This document shows, piece after piece, positions 1 through 6,755 of a stretch of DNA of 27,417 nucleotides; the stretch's first letter is position 1, and every line of letters starts with the position of its first letter. The notes beneath the pieces were generated by a model. It was given only the letters and a program-made list of their open reading frames with translations. It had not been told where the DNA came from and made no database searches. The position numbers and the translations under genes are program-made. Source of the stretch: CAZHRJ01 sp964534765 (lineage in GTDB: Bacteria; Lindowbacteria; 2-12-FULL-62-27); the NCBI GenBank assembly GCA_964534765.1, contig CAZHRJ010000023.1, positions 1 through 27,417 on the forward strand, given 5' to 3'.

Positions 1-75
1 CTCCACGGCGGAACATTTCGTCCAATCCAGCATATTCAAATGATACTCTGATGCGGAGAAAAAAACAAGTGAAGT

Positions 76-708
76 TTGGATGTTGTAGGCAGTGTCTTGG
101 TTTCGGATTCGCTTGCGGTTGGAGATACGCGATTGGTTGTTTTAAAGAGCGGCAACGTCGGCATCGGTACGACGAGCCCTGGCGCTAAATTGCACGTTGC
201 CGGAAACGTCATCGTCAAAAACACCATGACCGTCGGCGATACGTTTTTGGTGGTCCTTGCCGGCGGCCGCGTCGGAATTGGCACCGCAAGCCCGGACACA
301 GACTTCTCCGTCAATGGCGGGGCTTCCAAGGTCGGCGGCGGGTCATGGGCGACGTTTTCGGACGGCCGCCTCAAGAACATCGGCGGCGAATTCAAGGCCG
401 GCACGGCGGAACTCATGAAATTGAATCCCGTCAAATACCGCTACAAGAACGACAATCCGCTTGGCATCAAGGATGGCGCCGAACATATCGGTCTCGTGGC
501 GCAAGAGGTTCAGGAAGCGATACCGGAGGCGGTCGAGTCGAACAACAGGGGATACCTCATGCTGAACAACGACCCCATCATCTTCGCGATGCTGAATGCG
601 GTCAAGGAACAGAATGTTCAGCTTGAGGCACAGCAGGCGCGCATTCAAGCCCAAGATCGGCGGATCGCGCAGTTGCAGAGCCAGATCGATTCGATGAAGG
701 GTAAGTGA
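76..708 (+). CDS. 3' part of a tail-fibre-like protein with S74 intramolecular chaperone domain
   Basis: The frame codes two beta-type repeats of the form VGIGT-SPGAKLHVAGNV (about residues 28-45 and 66-80), then an S74 peptidase/chaperone domain, then a C-terminal coiled coil (about 172-210). The S74 signature is clear: S95-D96 followed by L99-K100 (FSDGRLKN), the expected self-cleavage Ser and Lys, and then GLVAQEVQEAIPEAV. In known members this domain assists trimerisation of fibres and cuts itself off. No signal peptide or plausible full N-terminus is present. An in-frame TGA lies at 70-72, just before the TTG at 76, and the sequence across it resembles the intact repeat at 2100-2130, so this is probably the surviving end of a longer gene. 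The family and truncation are well supported; whether it is expressed is unknown. Confidence 0.7.
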   Translation: MDVVGSVLVSDSLAVGDTRLVVLKSGNVGIGTTSPGAKLHVAGNVIVKNTMTVGDTFLVVLAGGRVGIGTASPDTDFSVNGGASKVGGGSWATFSDGRLKNIGGEFKAGTAELMKLNPVKYRYKNDNPLGIKDGAEHIGLVAQEVQEAIPEAVESNNRGYLMLNNDPIIFAMLNAVKEQNVQLEAQQARIQAQDRRIAQLQSQIDSMKGK

Positions 709-720
709 CGAGGCGGAGGA

Positions 721-757
721 TTTGTGATTGGTGATTTGTGATTTCCAATTTGTGATT
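721..757 (+). repeat. Left arm of 37-bp perfect inverted repeat framing the four-helix-bundle gene
   Basis: AT-rich sequence built from units like TTTGTGATTGGTGATT. Its 37 bases are the exact reverse complement of 1216-1252, on the other side of the gene at 776-1153. It starts 13 bp after the S74 stop codon and ends about 18 bp before the four-helix-bundle start. Base composition is sharply different from the surrounding GC-rich DNA. Direct observation; function unknown. Confidence 0.85.
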
Positions 758-775
758 TGTGAGATAAATTAAGGC

Positions 776-1153
776 ATGGACAACGACCAGGTTCGCCGGG
801 CGGATGAACTGGAGGGGCGGCTCATTGATTTTGCGGTTGGTATGATCAGGCTTTCGGAGAAATTGCCCCGGACGGCCGCCGGGAAACATGCGGCGGACCA
901 AATATTGAGAAGCGGCACATCCCCGGCGCCGAATTACGGAGAAGTTCGGGGGGCGGAAAGCGATGCGGATTTTTCCCATAAACTTGGAGTCGTTCGAAAA
1001 GAACTCAACGAATCCCGGATATGGCTTCGCATCATCGAAAAATCCGGCATGGCCGGGGGAAATTCCATCGCCGAACTCCTCCAGGAAAACGACGAACTGT
1101 GCCGGATCATCAATTCGTCCTACCGGACCTCCCGCCAAAGACCGGCCAAATGA
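776..1153 (+). CDS. Four-helix-bundle protein of the 23S rRNA intervening-sequence (S23/IVP) family
   Basis: A 125-residue, mostly helical protein matching the S23/IVP family pattern: an N-terminal helix with LEGRLIDFAVGMIRLSEKLP, then AGKHAADQILRSGTSPAPNYGEVRGAES, then SHKLGVVRKELNESRIWLRII. Family members form pentameric barrels of four-helix bundles. Some lie inside 23S rRNA intervening sequences, and relatives include the Avd accessory protein of diversity-generating retroelements. No reverse transcriptase or rRNA is seen here. The ATG follows a weak AAGG; ribosome binding is poor. The gene is framed by long AT-rich inverted repeats, so it may move or be amplified as a unit (inference). 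Family assignment is strong, molecular role unknown. Confidence 0.85.
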   Translation: MDNDQVRRADELEGRLIDFAVGMIRLSEKLPRTAAGKHAADQILRSGTSPAPNYGEVRGAESDADFSHKLGVVRKELNESRIWLRIIEKSGMAGGNSIAELLQENDELCRIINSSYRTSRQRPAK

Positions 1154-1174
1154 GGCATGCGCCGGTTCAGAGGA

Positions 1175-1252
1175 TTTGTGATTGGTGATTTCCTATTTGT
1201 GATTTGTGATTGAACAATCACAAATTGGAAATCACAAATCACCAATCACAAA
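1175..1252. repeat. AT-rich hairpin repeat and right arm of the flanking inverted repeat
   Basis: Bases 1175-1212 and 1215-1252 fold back on each other with a two-base tip (the innermost pairs may open to widen the loop). The outer 17 bp and inner 10 bp pair perfectly and are separated by an 11-nt mismatched block on each side. The right half (1216-1252) is also the exact reverse complement of 721-757 upstream of the gene. There is no T-run suited to intrinsic termination. It looks like a REP-type or mobile-element end rather than a terminator, which is inference. Confidence 0.8.
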
Positions 1253-1423
1253 CTCAAGCTCTACACCGCCAATGACGCAAAGGGCGGTCGCGGAGGGAAG
1301 TTGATTTTATCCGTGAAAGGTGGATAAGTGTTCTGGTGTCAGGTTGACGCAAAAACGCAAATAGAGTCACGGTGTCGGGGTTGCGCTTTTATTCATCGGC
1401 GCGGTAGCGGGTTGAGATTTTCC

Positions 1424-1768
1424 TCATACGTCCAGGCTCAATCGGATCGCCCTGTTTATTTTTTCAAGCGTTGGCGGACCCAATGCGCCAAGCTTGGTCG
1501 ATAGTCGAGACTTGTCGACCGTCCGGATTTGGTCCAGCAATACTTTAGAAGCTTCCTTCACTCCCCCTTCACCCTTTTCCAACTTCACCTCGAACGGATA
1601 AACACGGTCTCCCCCCTTGGTGGTGACGGGAGCAACGATCACGCGGCCTGCATATTCATTGCCGACATTGTTCGAGATGACGACTGCCGGCCGTTTTTTG
1701 GAAATTTCAGACCCAATGGCAGGATCCAGATTGACCCAGTAAACTTCCCCTCGCCGTGGATGATTCAT
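1424..1768 (-). CDS. MazF/PemK-family endoribonuclease toxin
   Basis: A 114-residue protein, the usual size for MazF/PemK toxins. The N-terminus RRGEVYWVNLDP (residues 5-16), then KKRPAVVISNN (24-34) and APVTT (46-50), followed by LLDQIRTVDKSRL, is the canonical fold signature. Family members cleave mRNA or other RNA at short motifs and are held inactive by their antitoxin. The ATG overlaps the last base of the antitoxin stop codon (TGATG), so translation is probably coupled. The pair sits among tail-fibre fragments beside a tRNA gene, consistent with acquisition. Target specificity cannot be read from sequence. Confidence 0.92.
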   Translation of the reverse strand: MNHPRRGEVYWVNLDPAIGSEISKKRPAVVISNNVGNEYAGRVIVAPVTTKGGDRVYPFEVKLEKGEGGVKEASKVLLDQIRTVDKSRLSTKLGALGPPTLEKINRAIRLSLDV

Positions 1769-2004
1769 CAGTCCCAGCCTTCGGCTGCGACAGCGTCCCA
1801 GTCTTGTTCCACCTGTTGACGATCCTTGTTCGTGGCTTCGTAGCCCTCTTTCATTCGGTTTAAAATTTCTTCCTTTTCCATGGCGCCGATTTTTTCAGCC
1901 AGGGCGGAATTGATAAATCGGCTGATGCGCCTTTTAGGGACGAGAGATTTCAGCTTGTCAAACAGACTTGGATCCAGCACGATGGTGGTTCGAACGGTAG
2001 ACAT
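1768..2004 (-). CDS. Ribbon-helix-helix antitoxin of the MazF module
   Basis: Small acidic-tailed protein of 78 residues. The N-terminus (STVRTTIVLDPSLFDKLK) looks like the DNA-binding strand and first helix of a ribbon-helix-helix domain, followed by ISRFINSALAEKI. The C-terminal half, rich in Glu, Lys, Asp and Trp, is the expected toxin-neutralising tail. I place the start at 2004, not the upstream GTG at 2022, because a GGAGG lies 9 nt before the 2004 ATG and would be inside the longer version. It probably represses its own promoter (2043-2071) together with the toxin, as in related modules; that regulation is inference. Confidence 0.85.
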   Translation of the reverse strand: MSTVRTTIVLDPSLFDKLKSLVPKRRISRFINSALAEKIGAMEKEEILNRMKEGYEATNKDRQQVEQDWDAVAAEGWD

Positions 2005-2042
2005 GGGGTTTCGCCTCCACACTGTGAGTTATTTTATGCCTT

Positions 2043-2071
2043 ATTGTATGACTTACAAGATGCTTTGTCAA
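2043..2071 (-). promoter_or_regulatory. Sigma70-type promoter with embedded palindrome for the toxin-antitoxin pair
   Basis: On the minus strand TTGACA (2071-2066) is separated by exactly 17 bp from TACAAT (2048-2043), a near-consensus promoter. The expected transcription start is about 2036, about 30 nt before the antitoxin ATG. A TTGTA-N5-TACAA palindrome (2044-2058) spans the spacer and the -10 box and is well placed as an autorepression operator. Confidence 0.8.
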
Positions 2072-2080
2072 ATTCAATTT

Positions 2081-2272
2081 AATAACAACGTCGGCATCGG
2101 GAGCGCGTCTCCGGGGGCGAGGTTGGATGTAGCGGGCGGAGCGAGGTTTTCAGATTCGTTTGTCGTGTCGGACACGGTGTTGGTTGTTTTAAAAAGCAGC
2201 GGCAACGTCGGCATCAGGACGACGAGCCCTGGCGCTAAATTGCACGTCGCCGGAAATGTCACCCTCCGTCCC
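2081..2272 (+). pseudogene. Broken second copy of the tail-fibre repeat region
   Basis: The frame codes NNVGIGSASPGARLDVAGG and then GNVGIRTTSPGAKLHVAGNV, the same repeat type as the gene at 76-708. Bases 2201-2260 match 151-210 at 56 of 60 positions. The S74 domain is absent: similarity stops near 2262 and the frame runs into unrelated sequence and then across the tRNA. The left end abuts the toxin-antitoxin promoter. There is no start codon with a ribosome site. It is best read as a duplicated or severed fragment of a fibre gene. Confidence 0.75.
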
Positions 2273-2440
2273 CAAGCTGCCATCAGGCGCTCCCAGCCTG
2301 ACAGTTGCCAGATGGAGTCAGAAGATTTAACATTGCGGGATAGGAGGAATAGAAGTAATGACTATGCCTTCGGGTACAAATCGGGTACAAATTCGAGGGA
2401 GGTTTTCGAATTTATTTGTAATGCATTGATAATAAAGCGA
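2273..2440. other. Gene-free stretch before tRNA-Lys with an 11-bp tandem duplication
   Basis: No supported gene. The 11-mer CGGGTACAAAT is duplicated in tandem at 2371-2381 and 2382-2392. An open frame crosses the stretch only because it continues from the fibre fragment. The position just 5' of a tRNA and next to broken genes would suit an old integration junction, but no integrase or duplicated tRNA end is seen. Confidence 0.4.
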
Positions 2441-2513
2441 GAGCTCGTAGCTCAGTCGGTAGAGCAGCGGCCTTTTAAGCCGTGGGTCGAGGGTTCGATT
2501 CCCTCCGAGCTCA
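2441..2513 (+). tRNA. tRNA-Lys (anticodon TTT)
   Basis: A 73-nt cloverleaf can be drawn by hand. Acceptor GAGCTCG pairs with CGAGCTC, with A2513 as discriminator base; the D stem is GCTC/GAGC; the anticodon stem GCGGC/GCCGT carries loop CTTTTAA with anticodon TTT at 2474-2476; the T arm is GAGGG-TTCGATT-CCCTC. CCA is not encoded. An A/T-rich stretch precedes it. It marks the right border of the accessory patch. Confidence 0.96.
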
Positions 2514-2589
2514 CTCAGGAATGTCGGTTCATGCCTCGGCTCGAGGTTGCCGGGGTTGGCAAACCATTCGCCGGCACAGACCTTCCTGG

Positions 2590-2925
2590 CTAGACTCCCG
2601 GAACGAGTTTGTGGGCCAGTTTCCGGAAGAAGCCCTTTTGATCCTCGACGGTTTTTTCGAGAAGCAAATCGAGTTCGCCGCCGTCAAAAAAAATGCCCTG
2701 GCAGTCCCCGCACTGGTCCAGTGTAATTCCCTTGACGTGGATCTCTTTCATCTTCTTCCCGCACTTGGGGCAGTGCATGAAATGCAATTCCCGTATCCGT
2801 CGGTCCTCCTCGGTCTTTTTCTGACGTTCCTCGGCGCTGTGCCGGTGCCGCGCCTTCTCAATCAACTCCTTTTCATGCTTCGTAAACCACGAATCCGCCG
2901 CTTTTTTTGCCAGATCGCCTGTCAC
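2590..2925 (-). CDS. Small zinc-ribbon (zf-TFIIB-like) protein
   Basis: About 111 residues. The N-terminal half is charged and helical (KHEKELIEKARHRHSAEER). The C-terminal half carries a treble-cysteine zinc ribbon: CPKCGKKM, then CGDCQGIFFDGGELDLLL, the TFIIB-type zinc-finger pattern found in many small bacterial proteins of unknown role. I chose the GTG at 2925 because GGAGG (2938-2934) lies 8 nt upstream. The GTG at 2934 used by the longest frame overlaps that site. No neighbour shares its strand locally. Function is unknown; a nucleic-acid or protein-contact role for the ribbon is only a family-level guess. Confidence 0.75.
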   Translation of the reverse strand: MTGDLAKKAADSWFTKHEKELIEKARHRHSAEERQKKTEEDRRIRELHFMHCPKCGKKMKEIHVKGITLDQCGDCQGIFFDGGELDLLLEKTVEDQKGFFRKLAHKLVPGV

Positions 2926-2986
2926 CGTTTTCACCTCCCGTGAAATTGTCCAAACCCGCCATCAGGATAACACACCGCGCGCTCTA

Positions 2987-3015
2987 TTGACAAAATCCAA
3001 ATCACGATCCAGAAT
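2987..3015 (+). promoter_or_regulatory. Probable sigma70-type promoter of the CBS-HTH/GGDEF-like operon
   Basis: TTGACA at 2987-2992, 17 bp, then CAGAAT (4 of 6 to TATAAT) at 3010-3015, giving an expected start near 3022 and a leader of about 64 nt. The leader contains a 13-codon frame (3020-3061, ATG to TGA) in the same phase as the downstream gene and an AAGGGGAG at 3061-3068. Confidence 0.55.
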
Positions 3016-3085
3016 GACGATGTCCTTTACCCGTTACTTGTGGAAGGCGTTCGTTACCTGAAGGGGAGATTACCCAATTCCGACG

Positions 3086-3964
3086 ATGGATACACAGACT
3101 GAGCTGACGGTCGGACAGGCTCTTCAGCTCTTTTACAAATTCGGCATTTCCGCCCTGCCCGTCGTCAATGAACGGTCCGAGTTGATCGGGACGTTCGATA
3201 AATCCGACGCGGTCAGCCTTGGCACCCTCCGGTCCCGGCTCGAGGAAAAACTCGGCCCACACCTGGCCCGGCTTCTTCAACCCGCCGGCCCGGCGATCGA
3301 AGGCCGCTTGAAACGACTGCTCTTTGAAAAATCCAAAACCGTCCCCGTCCTGACCCGTGACGGCCGGCTGTCCCATTTCTGGTCCGTCAGCGCGGAATCG
3401 GTGGATGAGCCTCATCCGATGCCCTACCGGGAACTGCTGTTGGCTTTGATCGATCAGTTCCGGCGTCCCATCGCCCTCGTGTTTCAGGAACCGTCGGCCG
3501 GTGAATCGGCCAGCGGATTCTTTCTCCAGCGCATCGGTCTGGTCCGGGGCGCCGTCCGCCAGTGGATGGACCAGACCCGCTGGCAGTCCTCAAGCGCCGG
3601 GGCGTCGGTCGCCACGATCCAGGATCCGGAAGATCTGCCCGTGTGGGTGATCCGAACCCCGCTAAGACTCGGAGACCGGCATTTCGGCTGGATTCTGGAT
3701 GCGCGGGAGGACTACGAGGTGTCCGCGGAACTGCTGTGCGTACCGGCCGGAGGACCGGCCGAAGGCCGTCGTCGGCGCGCGGGGGGTCGGTCCGGTATCG
3801 CGCAGACCATCCGCAAGGTGGTGAGCGGGTTTGAGCAGTACGTTTTGAAAAAAGGTCTGGCCCGATCCGGCGGAGATCCGCGCCGGCTGGTGGATCTTCT
3901 GGGACTTTCCCGCCAGAGTCTTCGCTATAAGATGAAAAAACACCGGCTGGCAAAAAAGAAATGA
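3086..3964 (+). CDS. CBS-domain-like regulator with Fis-type helix-turn-helix
   Basis: A 292-residue cytoplasmic protein. Residues 7-45 look like a CBS half-motif (FGISALPVVNERSELIGTF), and residues 95-115 may be a second, weaker one. The middle (about 115-215) resembles a small-molecule sensor fold, but I cannot name it. The C-terminus (about 249-289; FEQYVLKKGL then LLGLSRQSLRYKMKKHRL) is a Fis-type HTH as found at the end of sigma54 activators, but no AAA+ ATPase domain is present. An Arg/Gly-rich linker (about 225-238) precedes it. It therefore looks like a ligand-sensing DNA-binding protein that does not itself activate sigma54 by ATP hydrolysis. The stop overlaps the next ATG by 4 bp. 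The ATG at 3086 has a ribosome-like AAGGGGAG 17 nt upstream, which is too far; the start is only moderately sure. Confidence 0.7.
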   Translation: MDTQTELTVGQALQLFYKFGISALPVVNERSELIGTFDKSDAVSLGTLRSRLEEKLGPHLARLLQPAGPAIEGRLKRLLFEKSKTVPVLTRDGRLSHFWSVSAESVDEPHPMPYRELLLALIDQFRRPIALVFQEPSAGESASGFFLQRIGLVRGAVRQWMDQTRWQSSSAGASVATIQDPEDLPVWVIRTPLRLGDRHFGWILDAREDYEVSAELLCVPAGGPAEGRRRRAGGRSGIAQTIRKVVSGFEQYVLKKGLARSGGDPRRLVDLLGLSRQSLRYKMKKHRLAKKK

Positions 3965-4707
3965 AAGAATTTCTCACGCTGTTTAAGAGTTCGATCGAAG
4001 GGTCCTTTGACGAGTTTTCGACGCAGTTTCTCAGGGAACTCCGGCACATGCTCGGGTCGGTCACCCGGTTGGATCAAGTGGGTGACCGGCAGCTCGAGGG
4101 GATCGCGCGGGAGGTTGCCAATCCGGAATCGATCAGCATGCTGGAGCGGTCGGAAGGCGACAAGACCATGGACCTGCTCCTGTTGCCGCTGTCGCTCGGC
4201 GGCGGCCGCGTGCGGTACATCGTGGCGGAGGGATCCTTCGGCCAGGTCGACCTGGATCAGCTGCATCTGCTCAAATGGGTCTACGAGACCCGGGTCGAGA
4301 CCGACCGGCGGATCGGCGAGTTTCGGACGGCGGCGGTGTATGACTGTGATCTGGGGATTCTGTCGAAGTCGGTCGTGCCGGCGCTGTTTGATCTGGAAAA
4401 AAGCCGCGCGGAGGATTTTGGATCGAGCATGGTGTTTTTGGTTTTGCGCCTCCGCCAGGATTCCAGGCTCGAGTCGATCGACCTTATCCGCAAACAAATG
4501 CGCCGCACCGATTACCTGTTCGATCTCGTCCCCACGGAAGTCCTCCTGCTTCTCGTGGAATGTTCCGCGTACGGGGGGGAAGCGATGACGCAGCGGATGA
4601 AAAAAATTCTTGGCCCCAGGCTTTTGTCGACCGGTTATTCGATCTATCCCGAGCAGGGGGAGACGGCGGCCGTGTTGATCGAGGAAGCCCAGGGCGCGCT
4701 GGTGTAG
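3961..4707 (+). CDS. GAF-like plus degenerate GGDEF-like protein (first of two)
   Basis: 248 residues, no signal peptide. Residues about 45-120 have the alternating strands and helix of a GAF-type sensor region. From about 154 (SSMVFLVLRLRQDSRLES) the layout follows a GGDEF domain: an opening strand, then RRTDYLFDLVPTEVLLLLVE (about 181-200) where active enzymes have R-D-x-x-x-R-GG(D/E)EF. Here DLVPTE replaces the catalytic loop, so diguanylate cyclase activity is not expected. This structural reading is inference from pattern, without a profile search. It overlaps the upstream HTH gene by 4 bp (ATGA), implying coupled expression. A protein-interaction or nucleotide-sensing role is plausible. 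Confidence 0.55.
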   Translation: MKEFLTLFKSSIEGSFDEFSTQFLRELRHMLGSVTRLDQVGDRQLEGIAREVANPESISMLERSEGDKTMDLLLLPLSLGGGRVRYIVAEGSFGQVDLDQLHLLKWVYETRVETDRRIGEFRTAAVYDCDLGILSKSVVPALFDLEKSRAEDFGSSMVFLVLRLRQDSRLESIDLIRKQMRRTDYLFDLVPTEVLLLLVECSAYGGEAMTQRMKKILGPRLLSTGYSIYPEQGETAAVLIEEAQGALV

Positions 4708-4721
4708 GGGGATCGGCGGTC

Positions 4722-5456
4722 ATGGCGGAGGTGCGGGACCTGCTGTTTGAGTTAATGAAGAGTCCGGCCGCGCTGTCGGAGATGGAAAAGGGGCTGCACG
4801 CGTTTCTGGGAGACAGGCATTTGCACGGCACGGTACAGCTGGCCGTCCCGCCGGAAATCTACACGCCGCATTCCTCGGTGTTTCTGGAGAGCGAGGCCTT
4901 TGACCGCCGGGCCTATGCGATTGCGGCGGGGGATGTGGATTTGGGCGAGCTCACGATCTGGTCCTACCGGCCGATGGAGCCGACCCAGATGCAGGAGGTG
5001 GAATCATTCGTCTATCCCTGGATTCTGGGATTCCGTCATCGGGTCCTGGTCGCGGTGAGTCAGGGGAATTTTTTCAGCCGGCGGCAGTTTTCGGCGTCCT
5101 CGATTGATTTTTACAAGCGCTGGATCTGGTACGAGATCGAGCGGGGGAAGCGGTACAATGTTTTTTTAACGTATTATCAGTTGAATTTAAAACCGGACGC
5201 AGATACGCATGAGGAGCGCGTCGGTGAAAGTCTTCGGCGGATTCTCCGGCCGTTTGAGCCGTCGCTCTGCTGGCTCGAAGCCGGCCGGATCGATTTTCTG
5301 AAGATCGGCCAGGCGGCCGCTGCGGCCGAGCGGTTTATTCCGGAACTATCCGAGTCGTTCCGGCAGATCGGCTGCGAACCCGGGCGAATTCAGAGGTGGA
5401 CATTTCCCAAGGATTTTTTCGAATACGAGGAGATTTTGGAAAAGATTTCTCTGTGA
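4722..5456 (+). CDS. GAF-like plus degenerate GGDEF-like protein (second of two)
   Basis: About 244 residues, similar in size and layout to the preceding gene but poorly conserved with it. The first 120 residues suggest a GAF-like region (AYAIAAGDVDLGELTIWSYR). From about 139 the sequence (YEIERGKRYNVFLTYYQLNL) matches the start of a GGDEF domain, where the family has IERARRYGRPLSLLLLDID. The signature loop is absent: CWLEAGRIDFLKIG (about 183-196) stands where R-x-GGDEF would be. I chose ATG 4722 because a GGGGG lies about 10 nt upstream and the longer frame to 4560 overlaps the previous gene with shadow-type composition. rho follows after 39 nt. Confidence 0.55.
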   Translation: MAEVRDLLFELMKSPAALSEMEKGLHAFLGDRHLHGTVQLAVPPEIYTPHSSVFLESEAFDRRAYAIAAGDVDLGELTIWSYRPMEPTQMQEVESFVYPWILGFRHRVLVAVSQGNFFSRRQFSASSIDFYKRWIWYEIERGKRYNVFLTYYQLNLKPDADTHEERVGESLRRILRPFEPSLCWLEAGRIDFLKIGQAAAAAERFIPELSESFRQIGCEPGRIQRWTFPKDFFEYEEILEKISL

Positions 5457-5495
5457 ATCTATAGAGACCATACAGTCTATTGGAGGTGTTGTTGA

Positions 5496-6755
5496 GTGGA
5501 ACTGGCGGAACTGCAGGAGAAAACGATTAACGAACTGGTTCAAATCGCCAAAACGGTGAAAGTCGAGGGATACAGCGGCCTGCGCAAGCAGGAGCTGATC
5601 GTCAAGATTCTGGAGAAGGATGAGACGGTCAAAGAGAAAGACGAAGTGAGGGGGGAGGGTGTTCTGGAAATCCTGCCGGACGGTTACGGATTTCTTCGCT
5701 CGCCGAAATACAATTATCTCACCAGCCCGGACGACATCTATGTATCGCCCTCACAGATCAAACGTTTTTCGCTCCGCAAGGGCGACACCGTGACCGGCCA
5801 GGTGCGGCCGCCCAAGGACAACGAGCGATTTTTTGCGCTCCTGAAGGTGGAGAAGGTCAATTACGAAAATCCCGAAACGGCCGGCGACCGGCCGCTCTTT
5901 GACAACCTCACCCCGTTTTACCCGACCAAACGGCTGGATCTCGAATACAAATCCCAAAACTACCTCACCCGAATACTCAATCTCTTCACCCCGATCGGCA
6001 AAGGCCAGAGGGCTCTTATTGTCGCGCCGCCCCGGACGGGAAAGACGATCATGCTCAAGGACATTGCCAACGCCATCACGGCCAACCACAAGGAGGTCTA
6101 TCTCATCGTGTTGTTGATCGACGAGCGGCCGGAGGAAGTGACGGACATGGAGCGGAATGTGAAGGGGGAGGTGGTGTCATCGACGTTTGACGAGGCGTCG
6201 AAGCGGCACACGATGGTGACGGAGATGGTGCTGGAGAAAGCCAAGCGTCTGGTGGAGATGGGTCGGGACGTGGTGATTCTGCTTGATTCGATCACCCGCC
6301 TGGCCCGCGCCTACAACCAGGTCGTGCCCAGCAGCGGCAAGGTCCTGTCGGGCGGAGTGGATTCGAACTGTCTGCAGTTTCCAAAACGCTTTTTCGGCGC
6401 CGCCCGGGCGATCGAGGAGGGCGGCAGTCTCACGATCATCGGCACGGCCCTGATCGAGACCGGCAGCCGGATGGACGACGTGATATTTGAGGAGTTCAAA
6501 GGCACCGGCAACAGCGAGATAGTGTTGGAGCGCAAGCTGGCCGACCGCCGGATTTTTCCGGCGATGGACATCAAGCGAAGCGGCACTCGGAAAGAGGAGC
6601 TGCTGCTTTCCGAAGAGGAGCTGAACAAGTTGTGGATTCTCCGGAAAGTCCTGTTTGATCAGCTCGAGTCCCAGCAGGCGATGGAATTGATTCTGGAGAA
6701 AATAAGAATGACCAAGACCAACAAGGAGTTCTTGGCATTGCTGAACAAGGGTTGA
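5496..6755 (+). CDS. rho: Transcription termination factor Rho
   Basis: 419 residues, the usual length. The N-terminal Rho-N helix bundle (LQEKTINELVQIAK) is followed by the cold-shock-like RNA-binding domain from about residue 55 (LEILPDGYGFLRS). The ATPase core has Walker A APPRTGKT (about 177-184), Walker B VVILLDSITRLAR (about 257-270), and the C-terminal SGTRKEELL. Rho is a hexameric RNA translocase that releases transcripts. The Q/R-loop region reads GGVDSNCLQFPKRFFGAAR, where many Rho proteins have GGVDANALHRPKRFFGAAR. Start is GTG with GGAGGT 8 nt upstream. No long N-terminal insertion is present. The stop overlaps the ATG of the glycosyltransferase gene by one base. Confidence 0.97.
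   Translation: MELAELQEKTINELVQIAKTVKVEGYSGLRKQELIVKILEKDETVKEKDEVRGEGVLEILPDGYGFLRSPKYNYLTSPDDIYVSPSQIKRFSLRKGDTVTGQVRPPKDNERFFALLKVEKVNYENPETAGDRPLFDNLTPFYPTKRLDLEYKSQNYLTRILNLFTPIGKGQRALIVAPPRTGKTIMLKDIANAITANHKEVYLIVLLIDERPEEVTDMERNVKGEVVSSTFDEASKRHTMVTEMVLEKAKRLVEMGRDVVILLDSITRLARAYNQVVPSSGKVLSGGVDSNCLQFPKRFFGAARAIEEGGSLTIIGTALIETGSRMDDVIFEEFKGTGNSEIVLERKLADRRIFPAMDIKRSGTRKEELLLSEEELNKLWILRKVLFDQLESQQAMELILEKIRMTKTNKEFLALLNKG

Noticed and set aside
2371..2392. Possible integrase remnant or attachment site at the tandem 11-mer before tRNA-Lys
   Set aside because: No recombinase sequence and no repeat of the tRNA end could be found; a tandem duplication alone is not enough.
1880..2593. 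237-codon plus-strand frame covering the antitoxin promoter, fibre fragment and tRNA
   Set aside because: It reads through the tRNA and antisense to the antitoxin; only the fibre-repeat segment is meaningful and that is listed as a pseudogene.
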